Shown here in pieces: positions 1 to 7,845 of a stretch of DNA of 24,300 nucleotides. Location: IMG/VR virus record IMGVR_UViG_3300046522_000727, positions 1 to 24,300 of that record; one strand, given 5' to 3'. The translations under genes were made by a program, and so were the position numbers. This DNA comes from a virus. The first letter of the stretch is position 1, and every line of letters begins with the position of its first letter. Under the pieces are notes generated by a model. The model did no database searches. It saw only the letters and a program-made list of their open reading frames with translations, and had not been told where the DNA came from.

Positions 1-141
1 GCCGACAAGGCCGCTGCCGACAAGGCCGCTGCCGACAAGGCCGCTGCCGACAAGGCCGCTGCCGACAAGGCCGCTGCCGACAAGGCCGCTGCCGACAAGG
101 CCGCTGCCGACAAGGCCGCTGCCGACAAGGCCGCTGCCGAC
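1..141 (+). repeat. Perfect 15-bp tandem repeat, at least 9 copies
   Basis: Unit GCCGACAAGGCCGCT is repeated without a single difference from position 1 to 135. A further GCCGAC at 136-141 begins a tenth unit, which diverges to GGCAAGAAG before the stop codon. The array is in frame with the gene, so copy-number change adds or removes five residues without a frameshift. Identical third-codon positions throughout point to recent slippage or unequal recombination. Confidence 0.95.
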
Positions 142-153
142 GGCAAGAAGTAA
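1..153 (+). CDS. C-terminal end of an unidentified phage protein with (ADKAA)n repeat
   Basis: Only the last 50 codons are inside the window; the gene enters from the left edge. Frame 1 reads nine perfect copies of the pentapeptide ADKAA and then ADGKK before TAA at 151-153. The DNA is an exact 15-bp tandem repeat, unit GCCGACAAGGCCGCT, with no base differences between copies. A run of this kind, rich in Ala, Lys and Asp, should form a long charged helix. The gene directly precedes the head-tail connector, where siphophages and gene transfer agents usually carry the major capsid protein or a small head gene. That identity is a guess from position only. The repeat number is unknown because the array runs off the edge. 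Confidence 0.7.
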   Translation, partial: ADKAAADKAAADKAAADKAAADKAAADKAAADKAAADKAAADKAAADGKK

Positions 154-168
154 GAGAAGCGCCTCGCC

Positions 169-747
169 ATGCTCTTCACCCTGACGCCCTCGACGCCGGG
201 CGGGTATGGCGAGGCGTTGCTGCCGGTCTCCGCGCTCAAGACCTGGTTGCGGGTCGATACCAGCGATGAGGACGATCTGGTCGCCGCATTGCGCGACATC
301 GGGATCGATGCAGTCGAGCAATATGCCAATCTGCGGCTGGGGCCGTGCACCGGCCTGGTCGCGACGTTCGCGACATTCGGTCCGCGCATGCGCCCCGGCA
401 TCGGTCCGACCGCGACGTTGACCGTCACCGGCGTTTCCTATGTCGACAGCGGCGGCGAAGAACAGACGCTTGCGGACGGCGCCTGGCGCGTCGGGCAGGA
501 TGGCGGGCTTTGTCCCGCGATCGGGACATGCTGGCCGGCCGGCGCATCCTCGGTCGCCGTCACGTTCGACGTCGGCTTTTCGGCGGACACTTGCCCGCCC
601 GGTCTGGTGACCGCGGCGAAGATGTTCGCGGCGCATCTCTATGCCAATCGCGAGGCGGTGGTGAGCAGCAACACCAGCGTCAGTGCGACCGAGCTGCCGT
701 TGGGTTTCACGATGCTGTGTGACCAGCACCGGATGCCGGTGATCTAA
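169..747 (+). CDS. Head-tail connector protein (gp6-like, phiE125 gp8 family)
   Basis: This 192-residue protein is expected to form the ring that joins the portal to the head-closure proteins. The N-terminal part, LPVSALKTWLRVDTSDEDD followed by an alpha-helical LVAALRDIGIDAVEQYANLRLG, is the typical opening of the gp6-like connector family, where 'LkahLRvd..dEDdli..lI.aA...vE.y..r.l' recurs. Position fits: first gene after the probable capsid gene and before head closure and gp10-like genes, equivalent to RcGTA g6. It starts 15 bases after the preceding stop with only a weak purine-rich ribosome site (AAGAGAAG). The later two thirds, rich in Gly and Val, are typical for the long version of the family. 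Confidence 0.85.
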   Translation: MLFTLTPSTPGGYGEALLPVSALKTWLRVDTSDEDDLVAALRDIGIDAVEQYANLRLGPCTGLVATFATFGPRMRPGIGPTATLTVTGVSYVDSGGEEQTLADGAWRVGQDGGLCPAIGTCWPAGASSVAVTFDVGFSADTCPPGLVTAAKMFAAHLYANREAVVSSNTSVSATELPLGFTMLCDQHRMPVI

Positions 748-765
748 CCTCTCACGGAGACTGAC

Positions 766-1263
766 ATGAACATTGCGCTTCAGATGCTCGCACAGGTGCG
801 CGGGATCCTTTCCGCCAGTGGCGACGGCGGCGTCGCCACGCTCAACCTCAACTCCAGCTTGTCGAAGTCGGTTGCCAACGGCACCGGGCTCAATCAGGCC
901 AACGCGCTCTACATCGACGATTTCAGCATCGCCGCTTCGGGCACGCTCAACATCGACCTGACGAGCCTGACCGATCGCTTCGGCGCGGCCTTGTCCTTCT
1001 CGAAGGTCAAGGAAATCCTGCTGATCACCGACGCCACCAACGTCAACGACGTCGTCTATGGGAACGGCACCAATCCCTTTGTCGGACCGCTGTCGGTCGG
1101 CACCGCGACCGTCACCGTCAAGCCCGGCAACGCGTTCCACGTCAGCAACTATTCCGCTGCCGGCTGGACCGTCACCGACACCACGGCCGACACGATCAAG
1201 CTCGCCAATAGCGGCAGCGGTACGGCGGTCACCGGCACCATCGTCATCGTCGGCCTCGGCTGA
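766..1263 (+). CDS. Small phage structural protein, possible head decoration protein
   Basis: A 165-residue protein made almost wholly of short beta-prone segments with many Thr, Val, Gly and Asn residues and no cysteine. The C-terminal stretch (VKPGNAFHVSN, GWTV, IKLANSGSGTAVTGTIVIVGLG) resembles a family of small proteins found beside head-completion genes in many siphophages. That is memory of a pattern, not a search. The gene lies between connector and head closure. The ribosome site CGGAGA is 7 bases before ATG, and its TGA shares one base with the next ATG (TGATG), so it is translationally coupled. A decoration or head-fibre role is inferred from place and beta content only. Confidence 0.6.
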   Translation: MNIALQMLAQVRGILSASGDGGVATLNLNSSLSKSVANGTGLNQANALYIDDFSIAASGTLNIDLTSLTDRFGAALSFSKVKEILLITDATNVNDVVYGNGTNPFVGPLSVGTATVTVKPGNAFHVSNYSAAGWTVTDTTADTIKLANSGSGTAVTGTIVIVGLG

Positions 1264-1574
1264 TGCCCGGCGCGGGCGATCTTGATCAGCGGATCACGAT
1301 CGAAGCGCGCACGGTCACACAGGACGAATTGGGCGCCGACGTTGATGGCTGGGCGACCGATAGCCAGCCTTGGGCAAAGGTCATTGAGGCGCCCGGCCGC
1401 GAGTTCCTGAAGGGTGAGATCAAGAGCGAGCGGCTGGCGGTGTTCGTCATCCGCTGGCGCCGGCTCGACAGCACCTATCGGGTCAACTGGCGCGACGCGA
1501 TCTACACGATCGACGCCGTTACCGGGACGCAGCGCCAGGGCTTCGCCTGGCTGCATTGCAAGGAGGTCGTATGA
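1263..1574 (+). CDS. Head closure / head-tail adaptor protein (SPP1 gp16-like)
   Basis: 103 residues, the usual size for the phage head-tail joining family (PF05521). The start, GAGDLDQRITIEARTVTQDELG, matches the family signature 'g.l..rI.i.....t.de.G....W......wA.v', followed by WAKVIEAPGREFLKGE and a C-terminal RVNWRDAIYTIDAVTG (family 'i..gd..y.I..v...'). It should close the channel below the connector ring after DNA packaging; RcGTA g7 is the positional counterpart. It overlaps the upstream gene by one base and the downstream gene by four (ATGA), so it sits inside a tightly coupled head-completion cassette. Confidence 0.88.
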   Translation: MPGAGDLDQRITIEARTVTQDELGADVDGWATDSQPWAKVIEAPGREFLKGEIKSERLAVFVIRWRRLDSTYRVNWRDAIYTIDAVTGTQRQGFAWLHCKEVV

Positions 1575-2122
1575 CAACGATGCGGCTTCAGGGCGCGGAG
1601 GAAGTCGAAGCCCTGCTCAAGGGCCTCCCGGAGAAGGTGGCCAAGAAGGTCGTGATGTCGTCGCTCCGCCAAGGTGGGACCATCCTCGTCAAAGAGGCGA
1701 GGGGCTACCTGGCTACGCACCACAGTATCCGCACGGGCGCGCTGGCTTCTCAGATCCGCAACTTCACCGTGCGGATGCCGCGAGGCGGAACGGCTCAGGT
1801 GACGGTTGGCGTGGGCGGCAAGTCGTTCACGATGACCAACCGCCTTACCGGCAAGAGCATCATCATCAAGCCAGCCAAATATGCCAAGCTGGTCGAGTTC
1901 GGGACCGGAGAACACAAGATCGTCGCGAAAGACCACCGTCCGCTCGTGTTCAAGCTGTTCGGAAAGAAGTTCGACGCTCAGGTCGTTGACCACCCCGGAG
2001 CGAAGCCAAAGCCGTTCATGCGTCCTTCGGTCGACACCAAGGGGACAGCAGTAGTCGACAAGATCGTGTTCGCGATGAAAAAGGGAGTACTTCGCGAAGC
2101 TGGCAAGCTGGCGATCGGATAA
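1571..2122 (+). CDS. HK97 gp10-like protein
   Basis: 183 residues from the ATG at 1571, chosen because a strong AAGGAGG (1560-1566) lies four bases upstream and the ATG overlaps the previous stop; a TTG at 1556 would only add five residues. The sequence begins with GAEEVEALLKGLPEKVAKKV and has the family features 'Al..ga..il..ak...p..tG.L..si' (GGTILVKEAR then HHSIRTGALASQI). Then come AKYAKLVEFGTGEH and the C-terminal PFMRPSVDTKG, both typical of the HK97 gp10 / minor capsid family. The protein acts at the head-tail interface during joining. Order closure, gp10-like, tail terminator is standard for siphophages. Confidence 0.88.
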   Translation: MTTMRLQGAEEVEALLKGLPEKVAKKVVMSSLRQGGTILVKEARGYLATHHSIRTGALASQIRNFTVRMPRGGTAQVTVGVGGKSFTMTNRLTGKSIIIKPAKYAKLVEFGTGEHKIVAKDHRPLVFKLFGKKFDAQVVDHPGAKPKPFMRPSVDTKGTAVVDKIVFAMKKGVLREAGKLAIG

Positions 2123-2527
2123 ATGGCCACGATCGAGGCGGCATTGACCGCGGCTGTAACCGGAGACGCAATCGTCTCGGGGCGCATCGGCACGCGCTTT
2201 TTCCTGATGGGGAGCGCCCAGGCGAAGACGTACCCCTATGGCACTTACGACCGCATTTCGACGGCTGGCGCAGCCCATCTGGACGGCGACGCCAGCTTAG
2301 AATGGCCGCGCTTCCAAATCGATGTGTGGGCGGAAACCGCGCTGGAGGCACTGGAGATCGCGGACGCGATCCGGGCCTTTCTGTGCCCGACGCCAAGCGT
2401 CGAGCGTACCGGGGCAGGGGTCCGCTTCACAGCAAGCTTTCAGGATCAGCGCGGCCCGGAGATCGATGAGGAAAGCCGGAATTTCAGGTGCTCGCAAGAC
2501 TATCTCATTTGGTACGGAAGGACATAA
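2123..2527 (+). CDS. Tail terminator / tail completion protein (DUF3168)
   Basis: 134 residues. Family marks are the N-terminal IEAALTAAVTGDAIVSGRIGTRFFLMGSA, the core YPYGTYDRIS, then WPRFQIDVWAETALEALEIADAIRAFL and a C-terminal beta pair ending in QDYLIWYG. These match DUF3168, the gp17-like tail completion family ('i..aL..l........rv.p......yP.vtyq.is'). The protein caps the tail tube and lets it dock to the head; RcGTA g8 is the positional equivalent. It starts directly after the gp10-like stop codon with no gap. The start lacks an obvious strong ribosome site of its own, so coupling to the upstream gene is likely. Confidence 0.85.
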   Translation: MATIEAALTAAVTGDAIVSGRIGTRFFLMGSAQAKTYPYGTYDRISTAGAAHLDGDASLEWPRFQIDVWAETALEALEIADAIRAFLCPTPSVERTGAGVRFTASFQDQRGPEIDEESRNFRCSQDYLIWYGRT

Positions 2528-2530
2528 TCA

Positions 2531-2962
2531 ATGGACCAGGTATTGCGCTCGCAGGGGACGACTCTGCACATTTCCTTGGAAGATGCGGCCACCACGGTGT
2601 TTGGATCGGCCACCTTCGTGAAGGTCGGTCAGGTGTCGAATATCGGCGCTCCGAGCGGCACCGCGGCCAAGGTGGATACGACCCACCTGGAGAGCGACGC
2701 CAAAGAGTTCATGATGGGCATCCCCGACAATGGCGATGTCGAGGTTTCGGGTAACTCGCTCGACAGCGACGCCGGCCATGACGAAATGGACGAGGCCAAG
2801 GACGCGCAGGAAATGCGTTGGTTCAAGGTGACGAGGTCGGATGGCTCGATCCGCAGGTGGCGTGGCTATGTCCTGAAGTTCACTGACTTCGAGATGGGCG
2901 TCGATGCGAAGGTTCCGTTCTCGTCGACCGTGGCGATCAACGGCGCGATTGCCAAGTCGTGA
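2531..2962 (+). CDS. Major tail tube protein
   Basis: 143 residues, acidic and beta-rich. Features of the phage tail tube family are visible: an opening 'GTTLHIS', GQVSNIGAPSGTAAKVDTTHL (family 'i.gig.p....e.idvT.l.s'), SDAKEFMMGIPDNGDVEVSGN, and the C-terminal GYVLKFTDFEMGVDAKVPFSSTVAINGAI, like 'fp...p.dd...f.v.l..sG.p'. This is the main tube subunit, polymerising around the tape measure; RcGTA g9 holds the same place. Ribosome site AAGGA lies about eight bases before ATG. Its stop overlaps the GTG start of the tail chaperone gene by four bases. Confidence 0.85.
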   Translation: MDQVLRSQGTTLHISLEDAATTVFGSATFVKVGQVSNIGAPSGTAAKVDTTHLESDAKEFMMGIPDNGDVEVSGNSLDSDAGHDEMDEAKDAQEMRWFKVTRSDGSIRRWRGYVLKFTDFEMGVDAKVPFSSTVAINGAIAKS

Positions 2963-3366
2963 GCCTGTCGCGCGACCAGATCCTCAAGCACGTCACCCTT
3001 CCTGTTGGGGAGGTTGACGTGCCTGAGTTGGGCGGAAAGGTCCGTATCGCGGGCCTTAGCGTCAATGCCGCCGAAGGTGTCCGCTCGATCGCCGACACTG
3101 GAAGTGGCGACATTCCTTTCGGCGTGCGTGTCGTCATTGCCTTCGCATGCGATGACAAGGGCGAACCCCTGTTCACAATTAAGGATGCGCCCGCATTGGG
3201 GCGGCTGCACGTGTCAGCAATCAACGCGATCACGAAAGTCGCACTCGATCTCAACGGACTCTCCGACAAGTCGAAAGAAGAGGCAAAAAACGGCTCCGGG
3301 GCGAGTGGGACCGACGGTTCAGATTCCGGCTCGCCCTCGCCCTCGGAAGAACTGTCCACGAGCTAG
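2959..3366 (+). CDS. Tail assembly chaperone, G-type (upstream frame of GT)
   Basis: 135 residues from a GTG that overlaps the tail-tube stop (GTGA). The folded part runs to about residue 103 (PELGGKVRIAGLSVNAAEG, then a FACDDKGEPLF strand and a helical LHVSAINAITKVALDLNGLS). The tail after that (KEEAKNGSGASGTDGSDSGSPSPSEELSTS) is low-complexity, as in lambda gpG and other unshifted chaperones. Position between tail tube and tape measure is diagnostic. At codons 109-111 the mRNA has the slippery heptamer A AAA AAC. A -1 shift there would join this frame to the T frame and give a GT fusion of 225 residues. The chaperone keeps the tape measure soluble and guides tube assembly. Confidence 0.85.
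   Translation: MSLSRDQILKHVTLPVGEVDVPELGGKVRIAGLSVNAAEGVRSIADTGSGDIPFGVRVVIAFACDDKGEPLFTIKDAPALGRLHVSAINAITKVALDLNGLSDKSKEEAKNGSGASGTDGSDSGSPSPSEELSTS
3285..3337 (+). promoter_or_regulatory. -1 ribosomal frameshift site with downstream stem-loop
   Basis: The heptamer A AAA AAC (3285-3291) is phased as X XXY YYZ in the G reading frame. Six bases later the arm GGGCGAG (3299-3305) can pair with CTCGCCC (3330-3336), and G3298 with T3337 as a wobble, enclosing 24 bases. After a -1 slip the frame is open through to the T gene with no stop and reads RLRGEWDRR... then LALALGRTVHELGETMSS, which looks like real T-protein sequence. All parts of a classic GT frameshift are present. Confidence 0.85.
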
Positions 3367-3374
3367 GGGAAACC

Positions 3375-3635
3375 ATGTCCTCGGCGGAATATGCCGAGTG
3401 GCAAGAGTTCTACGGCATCGATCCCTGGGGCGAGCATCGCGCCGACTTGCGGTCCGCACACGTCGCATATGCGGCGTTTCGCCCGCACGTGAAAGGCGAT
3501 CTCAGCGTCGGGGACTTCCTCTTCATCCCGGAAGACGGACCCAAGAAAATCGAAACTGAAGAAGAACAATGGGCGCGGTGGGATGCCGCGCTCGATCGCG
3601 CCGCGGCCAAGAGTGCTCGCAAGAAGGAAGTCTAA
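3375..3635 (+). CDS. Tail assembly chaperone, T-type (downstream part of GT fusion)
   Basis: The 86 residues from ATG 3375 are probably not the natural product. The open frame extends upstream to the slip site at 3291, and the added segment LALALGRTVHELGETMSSAE followed by YAEWQEFYGIDPWGEHRADLR is the typical start of the minor tail protein T family. This domain is therefore most likely made as the C-terminal part of a 225-residue GT protein (2959-3290 in one frame, 3291-3635 in the -1 frame). A possible GGGGA element before ATG 3375 could allow some separate initiation. The end is highly charged (EEEQWARWDAALDRAAAKSARKKEV). In lambda the T part binds the tube subunit while G binds the tape measure. 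Confidence 0.8.
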   Translation: MSSAEYAEWQEFYGIDPWGEHRADLRSAHVAYAAFRPHVKGDLSVGDFLFIPEDGPKKIETEEEQWARWDAALDRAAAKSARKKEV

Positions 3636-3638
3636 GGC

Positions 3639-6377
3639 ATGACCGCTTCAGCGAAAATCGGCATCGATCTGGTCGCCAATACCACTTCGTTCAATGCCAA
3701 CATCACCAAGGCAGCGGCCAACCTGAACTCTAATGCCTCGAAGATGAATCGCTCGCTTGAGTCGATCGCATCGGGGTTTGCGCTGCTCAAAGGCGCGGCG
3801 ATCACCGGCGCGCTGTATGAGGTCGGCAAGCAGCTGGCCGAGGTTGCCGCGCGCAGCCTCGACTATGCGGGCTCGCTCGGCGAAGCCGCGCAGCAACTTG
3901 GCGTTCATTCCGCCGAGCTGCAGATCTATCGCCAGATTGCAGCCCAGGCGGGTATCGAGCAGGGCACGCTGGACAAAGGCCTTCAGAAGCTCACCCGTTC
4001 GCTTGGTGATGCCTCCGTCGGCGCGGCGGCCCCGCTGGCGGCCTTCAAGGCGCTCGGGATCTCCATTCGCGATAGCAATGGCGTCGTGAAAACCGCTGGC
4101 GAGGTGATCCCGGAGATCACCAAGAAGTTCGACGCCATCGCCAGTCCTGCCCAGCGGGCCACGATCGAGGTCGCACTGTTCGGCAAGGCCGGGCAGGAAC
4201 TGGACACATTGCTCGCGGGCGGATCGGCCGAGGTCGACGCCTTAAGAAAGCATCTCGAAGACCTTGGCGTGGTGTTAAGCCAAAACGAGATCGCAAACGC
4301 AGACAAGGCCGCTGATAAAATTGGCGAATTGAAGTGGGTGCTACAGCAGAGCATCGCCAAGGCGGTGTCCGAGAACGCCGCGTCGATCTACGACATGGCC
4401 AATTCGCTCGAAAACCTGATCAGCAAGATTCCCAAAGCGGTCCGCTGGCTTACCGAATTGAACGATCGGATGACGATCGCGCAGACCCTCCAGGGGAATG
4501 GTTTTGCCGCGACCGGCTATCTCAACCGTGACGATCAAGCCAAGGACGTCCAGACCCGAATACGCCGGCTGGGCAAGAACGAGTTCCTCGATAAGTTAGA
4601 CGCGGCCTCCCCCGCGGCACGCGCCAAAGCCATCGCGAAAATGAAGCCCTCGACGCTCGCCTATTTCGGGCTGGGCGGCGATGCGCCGGCCGCGCGCACT
4701 GGCGGCACGGAACTTGGCAATTTCAAAGGATCGCCAACTCCGAAGACGGCCGCCAAGCCTGAACTCGAGGAATATCAGCAGCAGCTCGCCCAGCTCAACA
4801 CCCAGCTATTGCAGGCCACCCGCGCCAATCTGTCTTCGGTCAGTGCTCAATACCAAAACGACCTGCTTATCGCGAAGTCCGAAGAGGACCAGGTCGAAGC
4901 GAATCTGCGCAAGAAGGCGGTGACGAACAAGATCGTTGCCGCCCATCTCGGCGAATTGCTTGGCATCGCGCAGTCGGTCGAAGCGCAAAAGGAAATCACG
5001 CTCAAGAACCAGATGCTCGACCAGCAGTCGAAGGATGCCGTCGAGATCCTGGCGGCGGCTAACGACAATGCGCGTGATCTGCTGCAGGCGCAGGAGCAGA
5101 CGGCGCGCACCGCTGCCGATCGTCGAACGATCGAGCTTCAATTGCTCGAGCTGGATACGACGAACCAGCGGCTCAAGCTCCAGCAGATTATCGACAGCAC
5201 GACGGCGAAGGATCAGGAAAAGAAGCTGGCGAAGCAGGCGCTGGAGGCGCTTGGCGATCTTGTCGACGCGCGCCGCGACGCGGTGATGAAAGCGACCGAA
5301 GGTCCGCTCGGCCAGTACGTCAACAGCCTTCCGCAAGGACAGGGCGATGTGATGGAGCGCCAGCAACAGGTCATCGTCGACAAGGCGAACGAGCTGATCA
5401 ACCGCACGCACGAATTCGCCGACAGCTTCGCGTCGTCGATCAACAGCGGCGTCCAGGACTTGCTTCAGGGCAAGTCGATCATGGAATCGCTGAAGGACGT
5501 TGTCGGCGGACTGGCGCAGACGTTCCAAAAGGCGTTCATCCTCGATCCGCTGCAAGACTTCGTTCGCAACAAGATTTCCGGGCCGCTATCCGAAAAGCTG
5601 TTCCACACCAATGCCGGGCAGCAGGGGCTTTCCCAGGCCGACACCAACAAGGCGCTCGCCGCTGCGGCTGAGGTCGGTGTCGCCAAACTCACGAACTTCA
5701 GCACCGCGGTCGACGCTGCCGCTATGGCCCTTGCTCGGCTGTCGACCGGCAGCGTTTCTGTCGAAGGCTTCGCTGCCGGCGTCATGCCGGCCCCGGCTTC
5801 GGCGAATTACGACGGCGTCATCATGGACAATCCGTTTGCCAGCGCGAGCGACGATGTCGCTGGCCTTGGCGCGTCGGCGCAAAGCGTAACGAAGTCGCTG
5901 AATGCGCAGGTTCCGGCACTTGCTCAGTTCGGCAGCAGCCTGTTGTCGATGCTTGGAGGAGGCGCCTCCGGCGGCGGCGGATTCCTGCAGGGGCTGCTAG
6001 GCATCGCCGGGATGTTTGCGGGCGGCATCAAAGGCGGCGGCGGCGCCGGCCTTGGCGGCGGCACCAATTACGGCGGCGTCATCATGGAGAGCTTCGATGC
6101 TTTCGCGGATGGCGGTCGCCCTCCGCTTGGTGTTCCGTCGTGGGTTGGCGAGCGCGGCAAGGAATTGTTCGTGCCCGACGTCCCCGGCACGATCGTACCG
6201 CACGGCGCCAGCATGGCGCTCAGCCGCGCGGCCAACAACAATGACCGTCCGGCCATGGGGCCGGTCCACTTCCACTTCCCGAACGTCACCAACGAACGCG
6301 ATGCGCGGATCGCCGGGCGCCAGGCGTCTGCGGCCTTCCAGCGCGAACTCTCCAAGACCAGCAAGCAGGGCTATTGA
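3639..6377 (+). CDS. Tape measure protein
   Basis: At 912 residues this is among the longest late genes; it lies directly after the chaperones and before the tail-tip genes. The N-terminus (KIGIDLVANTTSFNANITKA, SLESIASGF) is the usual tape-measure opening. Residues 375-550 are Gln/Glu/Ala-rich and strongly coiled-coil. Residues 767-808 are a hydrophobic, Gly-rich stretch that could interact with a membrane. Near 821-855 is the C-terminal motif FADGG...WVGERGKELFVPDVPG found in many siphophage tape measures. It sets tail length; the rule of about 0.15 nm per residue predicts a tail near 137 nm. Its TGA shares one base with the next ATG. Ribosome site AAGGAAG lies just upstream of ATG 3639. 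Confidence 0.93.
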   Translation: MTASAKIGIDLVANTTSFNANITKAAANLNSNASKMNRSLESIASGFALLKGAAITGALYEVGKQLAEVAARSLDYAGSLGEAAQQLGVHSAELQIYRQIAAQAGIEQGTLDKGLQKLTRSLGDASVGAAAPLAAFKALGISIRDSNGVVKTAGEVIPEITKKFDAIASPAQRATIEVALFGKAGQELDTLLAGGSAEVDALRKHLEDLGVVLSQNEIANADKAADKIGELKWVLQQSIAKAVSENAASIYDMANSLENLISKIPKAVRWLTELNDRMTIAQTLQGNGFAATGYLNRDDQAKDVQTRIRRLGKNEFLDKLDAASPAARAKAIAKMKPSTLAYFGLGGDAPAARTGGTELGNFKGSPTPKTAAKPELEEYQQQLAQLNTQLLQATRANLSSVSAQYQNDLLIAKSEEDQVEANLRKKAVTNKIVAAHLGELLGIAQSVEAQKEITLKNQMLDQQSKDAVEILAAANDNARDLLQAQEQTARTAADRRTIELQLLELDTTNQRLKLQQIIDSTTAKDQEKKLAKQALEALGDLVDARRDAVMKATEGPLGQYVNSLPQGQGDVMERQQQVIVDKANELINRTHEFADSFASSINSGVQDLLQGKSIMESLKDVVGGLAQTFQKAFILDPLQDFVRNKISGPLSEKLFHTNAGQQGLSQADTNKALAAAAEVGVAKLTNFSTAVDAAAMALARLSTGSVSVEGFAAGVMPAPASANYDGVIMDNPFASASDDVAGLGASAQSVTKSLNAQVPALAQFGSSLLSMLGGGASGGGGFLQGLLGIAGMFAGGIKGGGGAGLGGGTNYGGVIMESFDAFADGGRPPLGVPSWVGERGKELFVPDVPGTIVPHGASMALSRAANNNDRPAMGPVHFHFPNVTNERDARIAGRQASAAFQRELSKTSKQGY

Positions 6378-6979
6378 TGACCTTCCTCAACCAACGCCTG
6401 CCGACCAAGGTCGAAATCGGCGCGCAGCTGCACGATGCCGAGGACATCGAGATCGTTGCGACGGATGGCGGGTTCGAGACGCGCAACGCGCGATCGTCGC
6501 AGAGTCTTCGATCGTTCGAGATATCCTTCCCGGCCGCCAAATACGGCGATGCGGTGCACGATGCCGTGATCGCGCAGTACAAGGTGGCGCGCGGACCGCT
6601 CCACGAATGGCGCTTCCGGGACTTCACCAACTACCGGCTGACGGCCGAAGTGATCGGTGCCGGCGACGGCGCGGCCACGACCTTCCAGATCACCCAGTCC
6701 TGGACGGTGGACGGCAACACCGAAAGCCGCCCGATCACGCGGCCGGTCGATCCGGTTCAGGTGTTCAAGGGCGGCGTGCTGCAGTCCATCGGCTATACGG
6801 TCGATTACGATACCGGCGTCATCTCCTTCACTGTCGCGCCGGCCGATGGCGTCGCGATCAGCGTGACGGGCGAATTCGACCTGCCGGCCCGCTTCGACAC
6901 TGCCTTCTCCGCTGCGGCGCTATCCCGCGACATCTCGCACATCGACACGATGACAGTGAAGGAGCTGCGCGAGATATGA
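6377..6979 (+). CDS. DUF2460 distal tail protein (RcGTA g12-like)
   Basis: 200 residues from ATG 6377, which overlaps the tape-measure stop (TGATG); a TTG codon just before it would add one Met only. Family marks are the opening MTFLNQRLPTKVEIGA, then GGFETRNAR...RSFEISFPAAKY, WRFRDFTNYRL, and the repeated beta segments ending in GEFDLPARFDT and the C-terminal DTMTVKELREI. These fit DUF2460, described in RcGTA as the distal tail protein that joins the tube to the hub. The gene opens a four-gene set (DUF2460, DUF2163, NlpC/P60, hub) whose order matches RcGTA g12-g15; each next start overlaps the previous stop. Confidence 0.88.
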   Translation: MTFLNQRLPTKVEIGAQLHDAEDIEIVATDGGFETRNARSSQSLRSFEISFPAAKYGDAVHDAVIAQYKVARGPLHEWRFRDFTNYRLTAEVIGAGDGAATTFQITQSWTVDGNTESRPITRPVDPVQVFKGGVLQSIGYTVDYDTGVISFTVAPADGVAISVTGEFDLPARFDTAFSAAALSRDISHIDTMTVKELREI

Positions 6980-7845
6980 GCCGTACCCTGAGCGGCCCGA
7001 TGGTGGCGCACCTGGCCCAGCCGGCGCACACCCGCGCGCGCATGTTGCGCCTCGACCTGCTCGACGGCACCAGCATCGGCATCACCACGCACGATCGGCC
7101 GATCCTGTTCGATCTTGGCGATGGTGCGATCGTCTACAGCCCGGAAACCGGCATCATGCCGGGCGCCGTGTCGTTGTCGATCGGCTTCGACACCGACAAT
7201 TATGAGGTCAGCGGGCCGATCGCCGATACCGTGACGCTGGACGCGATCCTCGGGCGCCGGTTCAACCGTGCCCGTGCACGGCTGTTCGAGGTCAATTGGA
7301 AATCGCTCGGGGACGGTGCCATCAAGATGATGGCCGGTAATGTGGGTGAGGCGCGCCCTGAAGGCGGCAAGTTCATCTTCTCGATCCGAAGCGATCTCGA
7401 CCGGTACAACCAGACCGTGGGCCGCATCCTGACCCCGATGTGCGATGCCGACCTCGGCGATGCGCGCTGCACGGCCTCATTCGTCAGCATCGATGCCATC
7501 GTGACCGCTGCAACCGATGCCATGCGGTTCACTGTGTCGTTCACGGGCACCTATGCCGATGACTTCTTCAACGCCGGCAAGGTCGTTTTCACCAGCGGTG
7601 CGCTCGCGGGCACGCCAGCAATGGAAATCCACGACTGGAGCGCGGGCGGCGCGATCATCACCTTCATGGCCCTGGCAGACGTTCCGGTGATCGGCGCCGC
7701 GCTGAGCATTAGTCAGGGGTGCCCCAAGACCCGCGCGGCGTGCCGCGACACCTTCCACAACATGGTCAACAATCGTTCATTTTCGGATGTCCCGGGCTCC
7801 GATCAAGTGCTCAAGTCACAGGTGCCCGGCGATGCTGCTGCGTGA
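6976..7845 (+). CDS. DUF2163 tail-tip protein (RcGTA g13-like)
   Basis: 289 residues from ATG 6976, chosen because it overlaps the previous stop (ATGA). The open frame runs much further upstream, but that part is antisense-like Arg/Ala-rich sequence inside other genes. Family marks are the opening AHLAQPAHTRARMLRLDLLDG, the 'GITTHDRPILFDLGDG' segment, VSLSIGFDTDNYEVSG, and the C-terminal QGCPKTRAACRDTFHNMVN, which resembles 'GCdk...tC...F.N..NFrGfP'. Cysteines in PMCDADLGDARC and GCPKTRAAC could bind a metal or an iron-sulfur cluster, as seen in tail-tip proteins of lambda gpL type; that is inference. It should connect distal tail protein and hub. Confidence 0.85.
   Translation: MSRTLSGPMVAHLAQPAHTRARMLRLDLLDGTSIGITTHDRPILFDLGDGAIVYSPETGIMPGAVSLSIGFDTDNYEVSGPIADTVTLDAILGRRFNRARARLFEVNWKSLGDGAIKMMAGNVGEARPEGGKFIFSIRSDLDRYNQTVGRILTPMCDADLGDARCTASFVSIDAIVTAATDAMRFTVSFTGTYADDFFNAGKVVFTSGALAGTPAMEIHDWSAGGAIITFMALADVPVIGAALSISQGCPKTRAACRDTFHNMVNNRSFSDVPGSDQVLKSQVPGDAAA

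Noticed and set aside
1-141. CRISPR array
   Set aside because: The repeats are contiguous without spacers and are in-frame codons of a protein.
6016-6975. Upstream extension of the DUF2163 frame to 609 codons
   Set aside because: The extra part is an Arg/Ala-rich shadow of the tape measure and DUF2460 genes; ATG 6976 overlaps the previous stop and begins the family sequence.
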